64,000 bases of DNA from Candidatus Altimarinota bacterium. Lineage in GTDB: Bacteria > Patescibacteriota > Gracilibacteria > UBA1369 > LOWO2-01-FULL-3. Each line of letters begins with the position of its first letter. The first letter of the stretch is position 1. A program made the position numbers and the translations under genes. A model generated the notes under the pieces. That model saw only the letters and a program-made list of their open reading frames with translations. It ran no database searches and was not told the origin of the DNA. The DNA lies in assembly GCA_023231115.1 (NCBI GenBank), contig JALNWA010000001.1:248001-312000 (forward strand). The letters are read 5' to 3'. Positions 1 through 6,709 of the stretch are shown in pieces.

Positions 1-1235
1 AAATGTAAATTCGGTCCAAACGCAAAAGGCTGGATATTCACGATTACAGGAGGAAATTCGTACGGTTTCGCAAGGGCATCCTTGTGTTCATCAAGAATTC
101 CTTGACCGATAGGTTTTGATTTATCAATAATTTTGCTTAATTCGGCGGTTTCAGGGGTCTGGAATCCAAGTCTTATTTCCACGTCCACTTTACCGGCATC
201 ACCTGAAGCCATTGGACAACTTTGTGGAATAAGCATAATAGGACATCCTTCTTTTGCCAATTTCACAGCACTTGCCTGAAGATCTTGCCACATTGTGTCA
301 AGTTCTGCAGGATTTACATTTTCAGATCCGTAAACCTGTGCCATTTGTCTCAAATAAGCCGGAAAATTGCGATAAGTTTCCGGGATTTTGCCTTCCGCCA
401 ATAATTTCTCTGATCTTTTAGCCAATTCTTCAAAATTATGAACAAGTTTTGAAAATTCAAATTTGAAAACATCCTTGAAAGGCTTGTCTTCTCTTTTATC
501 ACTTTCAGGATTTGGCTGAATATCGTAAATATATTTAGCTCCCGGTTCAGCGCCAAGCTCAGTCTCGACTGATCCACCCGGTGCATCCGCCAATTCTATT
601 TGTTTTGTATAAGCCTGATCCAAAAATTTTCCCGTAAGACTTGCACTGTCCAAAAATAACTGAAGTTCATCTCGTGCAACTCCAAGCCTTGCCAAACTTT
701 CTTCCGGCAATTCTTTTACCCAGCGTCTTGATAGCTCAACAGAAGCCAATTGTCTCTCTGAAGAGGCCAAAACAAGCGTACGCCAAGCCTCAGGATTAAT
801 CTCTCTTATATTTTCAAAGGCGCTCAAGTCTTGCATTCCCAAACATTTTTCTAAAAGATCAGAATCAGCCAAAGTTTTTCTAAGTTCGGCATTTTTTCTT
901 GTTTTAGGAATTTCTTTAAGCCACTGTGCGGCTTTCAGGTCAATAACAGCTTTCGCTGAAGAATTCCATCTGCCTGCAACCGTGTCTTTTGCACGAGTAA
1001 ATAAATCCTCCACGCTATGAACATCAGAAGGGCACTTTGGCCACCCTTGGGTTTCCACATTTGTTCTGTCGACTGTAGATTTAAGTTGTCCGCGAACCTC
1101 GCGAGCTGTATTCACAGCCTGAGGCAAAGGTTCTCCTTTATGAAGAACATCAAGCCTGTTTCTATCATCAGGATTGAAATTTTCACCAAACCTAGGCTCT
1201 CTTTCGTCTTCTTGAGGAACACCATTAGTAGACAT
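1..1235 (-). CDS. Hypothetical protein, C-terminus cut by window edge
   Basis: I do not recognise this protein. The reverse-strand frame opens with ATG at 1235 (MSTNGVPQEDEREP...) and is still open at base 1, giving at least 411 residues. The start of the protein is charged and looks disordered. The rest is mostly helical and acidic, with many Glu-Leu-Arg-Lys stretches. No signal peptide, membrane segment or P-loop is visible. The leader is T-rich and has no Shine-Dalgarno sequence. It lies head-to-tail downstream of the small gene at 1269-1685 and may share its transcript. Confidence 0.75.
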   Translation of the reverse strand, partial: MSTNGVPQEDEREPRFGENFNPDDRNRLDVLHKGEPLPQAVNTAREVRGQLKSTVDRTNVETQGWPKCPSDVHSVEDLFTRAKDTVAGRWNSSAKAVIDLKAAQWLKEIPKTRKNAELRKTLADSDLLEKCLGMQDLSAFENIREINPEAWRTLVLASSERQLASVELSRRWVKELPEESLARLGVARDELQLFLDSASLTGKFLDQAYTKQIELADAPGGSVETELGAEPGAKYIYDIQPNPESDKREDKPFKDVFKFEFSKLVHNFEELAKRSEKLLAEGKIPETYRNFPAYLRQMAQVYGSENVNPAELDTMWQDLQASAVKLAKEGCPIMLIPQSCPMASGDAGKVDVEIRLGFQTPETAELSKIIDKSKPIGQGILDEHKDALAKPYEFPPVIVNIQPFAFGPNLH

Positions 1236-1268
1236 AGAAAAAAATAATTAAAAATTTAATTTAAAATA

Positions 1269-1685
1269 TTAATCCTGAACTTCGACTGTAAAAAAAGTAT
1301 AGTGCCCACTCCTGCTAGGTTCACGCAGACGAGGATTTCTACCAGACACCCTGTACGCAACCAAGCATTTTTTTCCATCAACAGTCACACCTTCACCAAC
1401 CATAACTTCTCCATCAGTTCCGTAATCAGCGCCTTTGGCATAATGAAGATTATGTAACAATCTAACAAAACCATGCGGGTATCTAGGATCGTATTTATCG
1501 CCAAAAAGCTCAGTAAGTCTTTCATTAGACACTACAGTGGGTCTAGTTGTATCCAAAGCAGATAGAGCATTTGACCCTGTATCACCCCTAACATTAGCGA
1601 CTTTTTCATCACCAACTGGGTTAACAGCCTCAGCATGTTTTTCCGATGGACCGACGGCATCAGGAGCTTTTCTTGAAATATCCAT
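1269..1685 (-). CDS. Small lineage-specific protein, paralogue of the 2720-3100 gene
   Basis: A 138-residue protein of unknown function. Its C-terminal half matches the protein at 2720-3100: both contain DYGT-G--MVG-GVTVDGKKCLVAY, then a Pro-Arg-rich segment and a terminal VEVQD. The first 60 residues differ more and look disordered. It has no signal peptide or membrane segment, so it is probably cytoplasmic. Its promoter is one of two identical 30-bp copies. Similarity to the paralogue extends into the DNA around the stop codon, so the pair looks like a segmental duplication. A GNAT toxin-antitoxin pair lies between the copies. Confidence 0.75.
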   Translation of the reverse strand: MDISRKAPDAVGPSEKHAEAVNPVGDEKVANVRGDTGSNALSALDTTRPTVVSNERLTELFGDKYDPRYPHGFVRLLHNLHYAKGADYGTDGEVMVGEGVTVDGKKCLVAYRVSGRNPRLREPSRSGHYTFFTVEVQD

Positions 1686-1719
1686 ATATAAATCGTTTAT
1701 AAGATAATATTAACAATCA

Positions 1720-1749
1720 TATAGTACCACACACACACACTTTGTCAAG
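1720..1749. repeat. 30-bp perfect direct repeat, copy 1 of 2
   Basis: This block is identical base for base to 3135-3164 and contains about six and a half CA units. It spans the promoter of a duplicated gene. The sequence just downstream (towards each start codon) is also similar, though not identical. Confidence 0.9.
1721..1748 (-). promoter_or_regulatory. Promoter with CA/GT-repeat spacer (copy 1)
   Basis: On the reverse strand a perfect -35 TTGACA (1743-1748) is followed by a 16-bp spacer made almost entirely of GT repeats and a -10 TACTAT (1721-1726) preceded by TGG. The 30 bases 1720-1749 are identical to 3135-3164. It should drive the gene at 1269-1685. Confidence 0.7.
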
Positions 1750-1857
1750 TGGATATAAATATAGTCTTACTGAACAAAAATCGGTATTAAAAAGATTTTA
1801 GAAATTTTTTATAAAAATTTAATATTTTCTTAATGTCGACATGCTAAATTCCTCACG

Positions 1858-1888
1858 TTTACATCAAAATATTTGCCAAACATGTAAA
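1858..1888. promoter_or_regulatory. Inverted repeat upstream of the toxin-antitoxin promoter
   Basis: TTTACAT (1858-1864) and ATGTAAA (1882-1888) form a 7-bp inverted repeat separated by 17 bases, just upstream of the predicted -35 of the toxin-antitoxin pair. It could be a repressor or activator site; no experiment supports this. Confidence 0.3.
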
Positions 1889-1898
1889 TACAAAAGCC

Positions 1899-1927
1899 TT
1901 AATTCATGCCCGAAAGCATGGTATAAA
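1899..1927 (+). promoter_or_regulatory. Toxin-antitoxin promoter with operator-like palindrome in the spacer
   Basis: TTAATT (1899-1904), a 17-bp spacer and TATAAA (1922-1927) form a weak -35 and a good -10. The spacer holds the inverted repeat CATGC (1905-1909) / GCATG (1916-1920). A repressor bound there would cover the promoter, the usual layout for self-regulated toxin-antitoxin operons. Confidence 0.45.
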
Positions 1928-1949
1928 AATAACGAATAATCCAATTCTT

Positions 1950-2132
1950 ATGGCAATGAAATCTCCAACAGAACCGATACTTTTATCAGAGAAGGACTAT
2001 GTTCGGTTTGAGAAAATGCTGAAAAGAAATGACAAGAGGAAAAAACTCACAAAACAAGAAAGGGAATTGTGGGAGGGATCAAAGGCTCTTGATGGCGTAG
2101 TCAGAGCTATGCTAAATGAACGATTCAAATGA
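1950..2132 (+). CDS. Short TacA-like antitoxin lacking a DNA-binding domain (candidate)
   Basis: A 60-residue protein. Residues 11-25 (LLSEKDYVRFEKMLK) resemble the C-terminal toxin-binding segment of DUF1778/TacA antitoxins, whose typical ending is 'LSE-D-ERF---L'. TacA-type antitoxins normally carry an N-terminal ribbon-helix-helix of about 50 residues, which is absent here. The reading frame overlaps the next gene by 17 bases, the coupling expected of a toxin-antitoxin pair. Its neighbour is a TacT-like acetyltransferase, which is the main reason for this call. Without the ribbon-helix-helix it could block the toxin but probably could not repress the promoter alone. It could also be an unrelated small protein. 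Confidence 0.55.
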   Translation: MAMKSPTEPILLSEKDYVRFEKMLKRNDKRKKLTKQERELWEGSKALDGVVRAMLNERFK

Positions 2133-2631
2133 TTTTCAAGTAAATTTCTTCCCATTTAAAGACGGAATGAAGATTCCGACAACTTTTGAATATGAAGAAA
2201 ACCACAAAGACATAATAAATTTCTTCAACAAAAAAGCTTCACAATGTTCAAAAGAATTTATAGCAAAGATATTTGTAATGAAAAATACGGACAATGTTTT
2301 TTTAGGATACATCGCTATATCAATATGTAGTGTGGGGAAGAAATATTTAAAAACGACAAAGGCAAAAGGTCTTTATGAACGCCCAGCAATAAAAATAGGA
2401 CAATTAATTATAGATAAAAAATATCAAAACAGAGGTTACGGAAGCATGGCGATAAGGTTTGTAATGTCAATTGCTATTCAATGGAAGGCGTTTCTTCCAT
2501 GCAGACTCATCGTGGTAGACGCAATAGATGAATCCGCAAAAGAATTCTACAAGAAAAAGAATTTTAATGAACTAACAACGAAAAAAGACACAATGGTTCT
2601 GGATTTGGCTCCAATCTTAAGGCTAAAATAA
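2116..2631 (+). CDS. GNAT-family toxin, TacT-like
   Basis: A 171-residue GCN5-related N-acetyltransferase. The acetyl-CoA site QNRGYGS lies at residues 104-110, after the strand KIGQLIID. It is followed by the 'VDAIDESAKEFY' segment ending in Tyr145, at the position of the catalytic Tyr of TacT. In the known TacT family such enzymes acetylate aminoacyl-tRNA and stop translation until the antitoxin binds. The start overlaps the small upstream gene by 17 bases, suggesting translational coupling. A strong terminator follows the stop. The toxin role is inferred from family and layout; a protein-acetylating GNAT is the alternative. Confidence 0.7.
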   Translation: MNDSNDFQVNFFPFKDGMKIPTTFEYEENHKDIINFFNKKASQCSKEFIAKIFVMKNTDNVFLGYIAISICSVGKKYLKTTKAKGLYERPAIKIGQLIIDKKYQNRGYGSMAIRFVMSIAIQWKAFLPCRLIVVDAIDESAKEFYKKKNFNELTTKKDTMVLDLAPILRLK

Positions 2632-2653
2632 ACCAATTATTCTAATGGCTATG

Positions 2654-2690
2654 AAAAAAAGCACTTTGTAGCAACAAGGTGCTTTTTAAT
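2654..2690. terminator. Rho-independent terminator, probably bidirectional
   Basis: AGCACTTTGT (2660-2669) pairs with ACAAGGTGCT (2674-2683), with one G-U pair and the loop AGCA. The stem is flanked by an A-run on the left and TTTTT on the right. It lies between the convergent GNAT gene and the gene ending at 2720 and can serve both. Confidence 0.85.
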
Positions 2691-2719
2691 TGCGACAGAT
2701 TCAAGTCCTACTAAAAATA

Positions 2720-3100
2720 TTAATCCTGAACCTCGACTTTAATAATAAAATAGGTTTTTGCGTTACGATTAGGTCCACGTGGGCGAGGATATTTATCGCT
2801 TATGTTATAAGCAACCAAGCATTTTTTCCCATCGACAGTTACACCATCACCAACCATAATATCGCCATAAGTACCATAATCCTCACCTTTAGCACGACGT
2901 TTATTGGTTAATGATTCAACAACCTGCATTTTGGATTTATCGCCAAACAAAGCATCAAATTCTGCCTTCTGAGAAAGATACAAGGCACTTCTCCCTGCAT
3001 TATCCCTAATACCAGCAACCTCTTTAGAGTCAACAACCGGCTTAGCTTCAGGTCCCTTAGTAAAACCAAGAGCCTCACCTGTTTTTCTTAAAATATTCAT
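2720..3100 (-). CDS. Small lineage-specific protein, paralogue of the 1269-1685 gene
   Basis: A 126-residue protein of unknown function. It shares with the protein at 1269-1685 the block DYGT-G--MVG-GVTVDGKKCLVAY, the Pro-Arg-rich region after it and the terminal VEVQD. The N-terminal third is more divergent and charged. No export signal or catalytic motif is visible. It is transcribed from the second copy of the 30-bp promoter and ends at a shared bidirectional terminator. Conservation strongest at the C-terminus suggests that this half folds and does the work, while the N-terminus varies. Confidence 0.75.
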   Translation of the reverse strand: MNILRKTGEALGFTKGPEAKPVVDSKEVAGIRDNAGRSALYLSQKAEFDALFGDKSKMQVVESLTNKRRAKGEDYGTYGDIMVGDGVTVDGKKCLVAYNISDKYPRPRGPNRNAKTYFIIKVEVQD

Positions 3101-3134
3101 ACAGAAATTATTTATAAAATAATAATACTAAACG

Positions 3135-3164
3135 TATAGTACCACACACACACACTTTGTCAAG
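3135..3164. repeat. 30-bp perfect direct repeat, copy 2 of 2
   Basis: Identical to 1720-1749 and includes the promoter of the second paralogue. Both copies have the same number of CA units, so either the duplication is recent or the repeat length is held by selection. Confidence 0.9.
3136..3163 (-). promoter_or_regulatory. Promoter with CA/GT-repeat spacer (copy 2)
   Basis: This copy has the same architecture as the one at 1721-1748: TTGACA at 3158-3163, a 16-bp GT-repeat spacer and TACTAT at 3136-3141. It drives the gene at 2720-3100. Confidence 0.7.
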
Positions 3165-3197
3165 CGTTGGTTAAATAAGACTACAGTGAAAGCTTTT

Positions 3198-5102
3198 TTA
3201 CTTCATCGTCAACATCAGCTTGTACATCGCATAAGCGACTTCGCCGCGAGTCATTCCTCCGGACGGATTTAGTTTTTTGATTCCGTCTTCGATGACGCCA
3301 AGATTTTTTGCATAAGAGATATAAGGAGCGAACCAATCGCCGACTTTTACGTCAGAATAAGGGCTCACGCCGACGCTGTCTCTGACATCTACCTCCATTC
3401 CCGCAAATAAAATCTTGTAAAATTCAGCTTTATTTACAGTGCTTGTCGGTCTGAAAGTTTTGTCTTCATATCCGCTCACGACACCGGCTTTATATGCAGT
3501 ATACAAGTATTTCGCATACCATTCTTTCGAAGAAGTGTCTTTGAAAGGAAGGTGTCCGCTGTCCAATTTTTTGTTTATAGCTTCAAGAATAAATTTCAAA
3601 GCCTCAACTCTGTTTACAACATTATCAGGCTTGAAAGTCCCGTCGCCGTATCCTGCAATTACTTTTGTTTTAGCCAAATAATTTACGGCTTCATAGTATT
3701 TTGAACCCGCAGGGACATCGGAAAATAAATCTCCGGTCATGTTTTCAACAATTGTAAATTCTTTTGAATAATAAGTTTTTCCGTCAAAATCCAATTTTAA
3801 TTTGTCATTTCCGGCTTTCATATTTTTCATTGAATTCACAAATTCTCCGTTATTGTTAAATTGGAGACTTGAGAAAATAGGTGAAGTTGCTATGAAATTT
3901 CCTCTAACTGAGGAAACTACGGCTTCACCAAGAAATCCGTCTTTGAAAGCATTTCCATTTTGATCTCTAAGCAAAATTGTGAATTGTGCATTTTGATTTT
4001 CCGTATAAGTGTCATTAATTTCAAATTCAAAAGTCAAAACTTTTTCTTCAACAACAGGAGTTTCTGATACCGCTGGAGTTTCAACAGCGACAACAGGCGT
4101 AGAAGTTTCTACAACAGGTTCTTCAGAAGTTGGAACAGCGCTTGTTGCAGTGGCGGCACCGTCAACAGCAGTTGTTGCGGGCGTAACATCTGGTGTCACA
4201 GCTGAAGAAGAAGTCGTCCCTGCATTTGAATAAATCGCATTAGGATCTATGTAAACATTTACATATTTCAAAGGATTTACAGTCGTAGACAATGCACTTT
4301 CTTTTCCAAGTCCGGCATTTATCGCACCAAAGAAATCAAGTCCGGCATCGCTCATTTCCTTGTTTGTAAAAGGCCAAAATGGATGCCAAGGCGATTCGCT
4401 GTTGTCCATTTGAAAATGGACATGAGGCGTTGTCGCTGTTCCTGTTTTTCCACTTAACGCGATTTGTTGTCCTTTTGTAATAACATCTCCGACAGAAACT
4501 TGAACTTCGCTCAAATGGCTGTAAGAAGAATAAAGTGTGATTTTTTGATTTGCATCTTCAAGGCTTGGAACATTGTTGTGTTGAATTACAACGTGATGTC
4601 CAAAACCTGATGATTGATTTGAGGCTTTGATAACAGTCCCATTCATAACAGAATAAACCGGAGTCCCTTGCGGAACTTTAATGTCAATCGCCAAATGCGA
4701 TCCTGCATTTTCTTTTCCGTCCAAAAGATAGTTTCCCATGTAAGGTACGCTATAAGTGATTTTTGCGTTTCTCACTTTGTCGTCAGTGGCATTTCCCCAT
4801 TTCAAAGTGTCTGTTTTTATCAAAAGTTTTTCAGGTTCATATTTTGGAACATCAGTTAGCTCTCCTTCGCTAAAAGCGTCATAAGCAGATTTATATTTAT
4901 CGGATGTTATATGTGTCCAATCAGGAATTTTTTTGATCGGATAAACTGTTCCGTCAAAAGGCGCATGCTCAGGATAGCCAACTACGCTCGTATAAATTAG
5001 ATTTGAATACATCCCTCCTACGTACAGAGAAGAGGCAAAAACACCTACCAAAAGTAATGTAAAAAGGGGATGCTGAAAGTAGTAACTTCTATCTTTTTTC
5101 AT
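3198..5102 (-). CDS. M23 peptidase with C-terminal S-layer homology repeats
   Basis: A 634-residue envelope protein. Residues 13-32 form a membrane anchor or signal. An M23 (LytM-like) zinc peptidase domain spans about 110-240, with His136 and Asp140 (SHLAID), His196 (YSHLS) and His227/His229 (HVH). These are the expected zinc and catalytic residues, so the enzyme should be active against peptidoglycan cross-links. A Thr/Val/Ala-rich linker (about 290-355) follows, then an Ig-like domain, then three SLH repeats (about 455-634) that normally bind pyruvylated wall polymer. It is therefore a wall hydrolase tethered to the S-layer or wall. It has its own promoter, divergent from tsaE. Confidence 0.9.
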   Translation of the reverse strand: MKKDRSYYFQHPLFTLLLVGVFASSLYVGGMYSNLIYTSVVGYPEHAPFDGTVYPIKKIPDWTHITSDKYKSAYDAFSEGELTDVPKYEPEKLLIKTDTLKWGNATDDKVRNAKITYSVPYMGNYLLDGKENAGSHLAIDIKVPQGTPVYSVMNGTVIKASNQSSGFGHHVVIQHNNVPSLEDANQKITLYSSYSHLSEVQVSVGDVITKGQQIALSGKTGTATTPHVHFQMDNSESPWHPFWPFTNKEMSDAGLDFFGAINAGLGKESALSTTVNPLKYVNVYIDPNAIYSNAGTTSSSAVTPDVTPATTAVDGAATATSAVPTSEEPVVETSTPVVAVETPAVSETPVVEEKVLTFEFEINDTYTENQNAQFTILLRDQNGNAFKDGFLGEAVVSSVRGNFIATSPIFSSLQFNNNGEFVNSMKNMKAGNDKLKLDFDGKTYYSKEFTIVENMTGDLFSDVPAGSKYYEAVNYLAKTKVIAGYGDGTFKPDNVVNRVEALKFILEAINKKLDSGHLPFKDTSSKEWYAKYLYTAYKAGVVSGYEDKTFRPTSTVNKAEFYKILFAGMEVDVRDSVGVSPYSDVKVGDWFAPYISYAKNLGVIEDGIKKLNPSGGMTRGEVAYAMYKLMLTMK

Positions 5103-5135
5103 TTTGTGTTTGTTTTTGTTTTATTAAATTATAAA

Positions 5136-5164
5136 ATTATATCAAATTCCGAACCAAAAATCAA
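5136..5164 (-). promoter_or_regulatory. Promoter of the M23/SLH gene
   Basis: Reverse strand: TTGATT (5159-5164), a 17-bp spacer and TATAAT (5136-5141) with an extended TGA before it. The -35 touches the divergent tsaE start codon, so the two genes may interfere. The leader to the ATG is A-rich with repeated ACAAA and no Shine-Dalgarno sequence. Confidence 0.65.
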
Positions 5165-5595
5165 TGAATAAGACCTATATTACAAATAGCGAAGCGCAAA
5201 CCAAGGAAATTGCGGCATCAATTTCAAATGAAATCAAAAACGGGGGAGTCGTTTGTCTTTTTGGGGATCTTGGAACCGGAAAAACGATATTTACGAAGGG
5301 ATTGGCCGAGAGTTTAGGCATAGAAAACATCTCAATCAAAAGTCCGACATACACATACATCAGACATCACAAAAAAAACGGGAAAAATATTTATCACATC
5401 GATTTATACAGACTTGAACAAATCGACGAACTTTTGGCCCTTGAATTAAATGAAATTATGCAAAATAAAAATAATATAATTGTTGTTGAATGGGCTGATA
5501 AGATGAAAAATATTTTGCCGAAAAAAAGAATAGACGTGGAAATTTCATACACAGACGAGAATTCAAGAAAAATAAAAATAACAGAACACAAATAA
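5164..5595 (+). CDS. tsaE: tRNA threonylcarbamoyladenosine biosynthesis ATPase TsaE
   Basis: A 143-residue TsaE. The Walker A motif GDLGTGKT lies at residues 34-41. Family motifs SPTYT, HIDLYRL and VVEWADK follow in the usual order, and the length is typical. TsaE binds the TsaB-TsaD pair and its ATPase activity supports t6A37 formation on ANN-decoding tRNAs in the cytoplasm. TsaB, TsaC and TsaD are not in this window. The next gene starts on the base after its stop codon, so the two are co-transcribed. Confidence 0.93.
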   Translation: MNKTYITNSEAQTKEIAASISNEIKNGGVVCLFGDLGTGKTIFTKGLAESLGIENISIKSPTYTYIRHHKKNGKNIYHIDLYRLEQIDELLALELNEIMQNKNNIIVVEWADKMKNILPKKRIDVEISYTDENSRKIKITEHK

Positions 5596-6078
5596 ATGAA
5601 AAAAGCTGAAATAAAAAAAATATACGAAAAATTTTCAGTTCCCCAGAATATAATTTTACACATGCAAAAAGTGGCTGAGGTATGCGCTGTTTTGGCAGAC
5701 AGAATTAAAGAGAAAAAAATAAAAATCAGAAAAAATATTATAATAAAATCAGCTTTAATCCACGATGTTTTTAAAACCGACGGGAAATGTCATGCGCAAA
5801 AAATGGCTGATTATTTACGAAAAATAAATGAAAAAGAAATGGCAAATCTTGTCGAAAAACACGACTTTTCGCAAATAGATAATTTGAAAACTTTGGAAGA
5901 AAAAATTTTATATTATGCCGACAAAAGAGTTTACGAAAATAAAATTGTTTCACTTCAAACTCGCATCGACGAAAGCAGAAAAAAATATCCAAACATTTCC
6001 AAAGAAGTTCTCGAAACTGAAGATAAGATGAAAAATCTTGAACGCAATCTGTCAACCAAAATATCTGTACAATTTTAA
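5596..6078 (+). CDS. HD-domain phosphohydrolase
   Basis: A 160-residue helical protein with the HD-superfamily metal set: His22, His56-Asp57 (ALIHDVFK), His89 (VEKHD) and Asp109 (YYADKR). The layout resembles small single-domain HD hydrolases acting on nucleotides or phosphate esters; the substrate cannot be read from the sequence. Its ATG follows the tsaE stop with no gap, so translation is probably coupled. The lipoprotein gene follows within 50 bases. Confidence 0.8.
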   Translation: MKKAEIKKIYEKFSVPQNIILHMQKVAEVCAVLADRIKEKKIKIRKNIIIKSALIHDVFKTDGKCHAQKMADYLRKINEKEMANLVEKHDFSQIDNLKTLEEKILYYADKRVYENKIVSLQTRIDESRKKYPNISKEVLETEDKMKNLERNLSTKISVQF

Positions 6079-6124
6079 ATTTTCAAATTACGCTTACCTA
6101 AATAAAAACTTAACCAATTTTCGC

Positions 6125-6709
6125 ATGAAAATTCAAAAACTTCTAGTATTGGCATTGTCAACAACTTTGCTTTTGTCTGCATGTAGCAAAACACAGGAAG
6201 AAGGAACACCAGCGCCTGCAGGTGATGAAGCGGCGGTAGTTGAAGAAATTGCAAACGCTCCGGAAGGTTGCCCTACAAAAAACACTTTGGTTGTAAAATC
6301 TGAGGAAGCCGGAACAGTGGCTTTTGTACCATCTAATTCATGGTTTCTTTCATGGGGTCCTGAATCAGGAACATTTTATTTCATGAATTACAACGATTTC
6401 GATCCTAAAAATTATTCAGCGCACACAATAGCAGGAAAAGACGTAAGAGTATCTTTTGATCTTAAGAATAAAGACAAATCTCCACTAAAAGCAGGAGTTT
6501 GGAATTATAGAAAAGACGCGGAAAATAATAAATTGGATTGGCTAAACGTATATACAGAAAAACTTGCCGGCGCTGTATTTGATGACAACGCGAAAGTTGA
6601 AATCACTTACTTTGGCTCTGACTATGTTTGCGGAAAAGTTACTGCAACAGATTCAAGCTCAAGCCTAAACGGTGAATTCATCGCAAAGTTTTACGACTGG
6701 AAATTTTAA
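6125..6709 (+). CDS. Predicted lipoprotein of unknown function
   Basis: A 194-residue exported protein. The start at 6125 is chosen because it gives a classic lipoprotein signal (MKIQKLLVLALSTTLLLSAC) with lipobox LSAC and Cys20. An upstream in-frame ATG at 6038 would put a hydrophilic extension before the signal and overlap the HD gene. A short acidic linker follows, then a beta-rich domain of about 150 residues rich in Trp and Tyr, with two further Cys that could form a disulfide. Its stop shares the TTAA at 6706-6709 with the convergent gene. Confidence 0.8.
   Translation: MKIQKLLVLALSTTLLLSACSKTQEEGTPAPAGDEAAVVEEIANAPEGCPTKNTLVVKSEEAGTVAFVPSNSWFLSWGPESGTFYFMNYNDFDPKNYSAHTIAGKDVRVSFDLKNKDKSPLKAGVWNYRKDAENNKLDWLNVYTEKLAGAVFDDNAKVEITYFGSDYVCGKVTATDSSSSLNGEFIAKFYDWKF

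Noticed and set aside
1720-3164. CRISPR array or insertion sequence ends
   Set aside because: Only two copies of the 30-bp repeat, 1.4 kb apart, in direct orientation and containing promoters; no transposase or cas gene is present.
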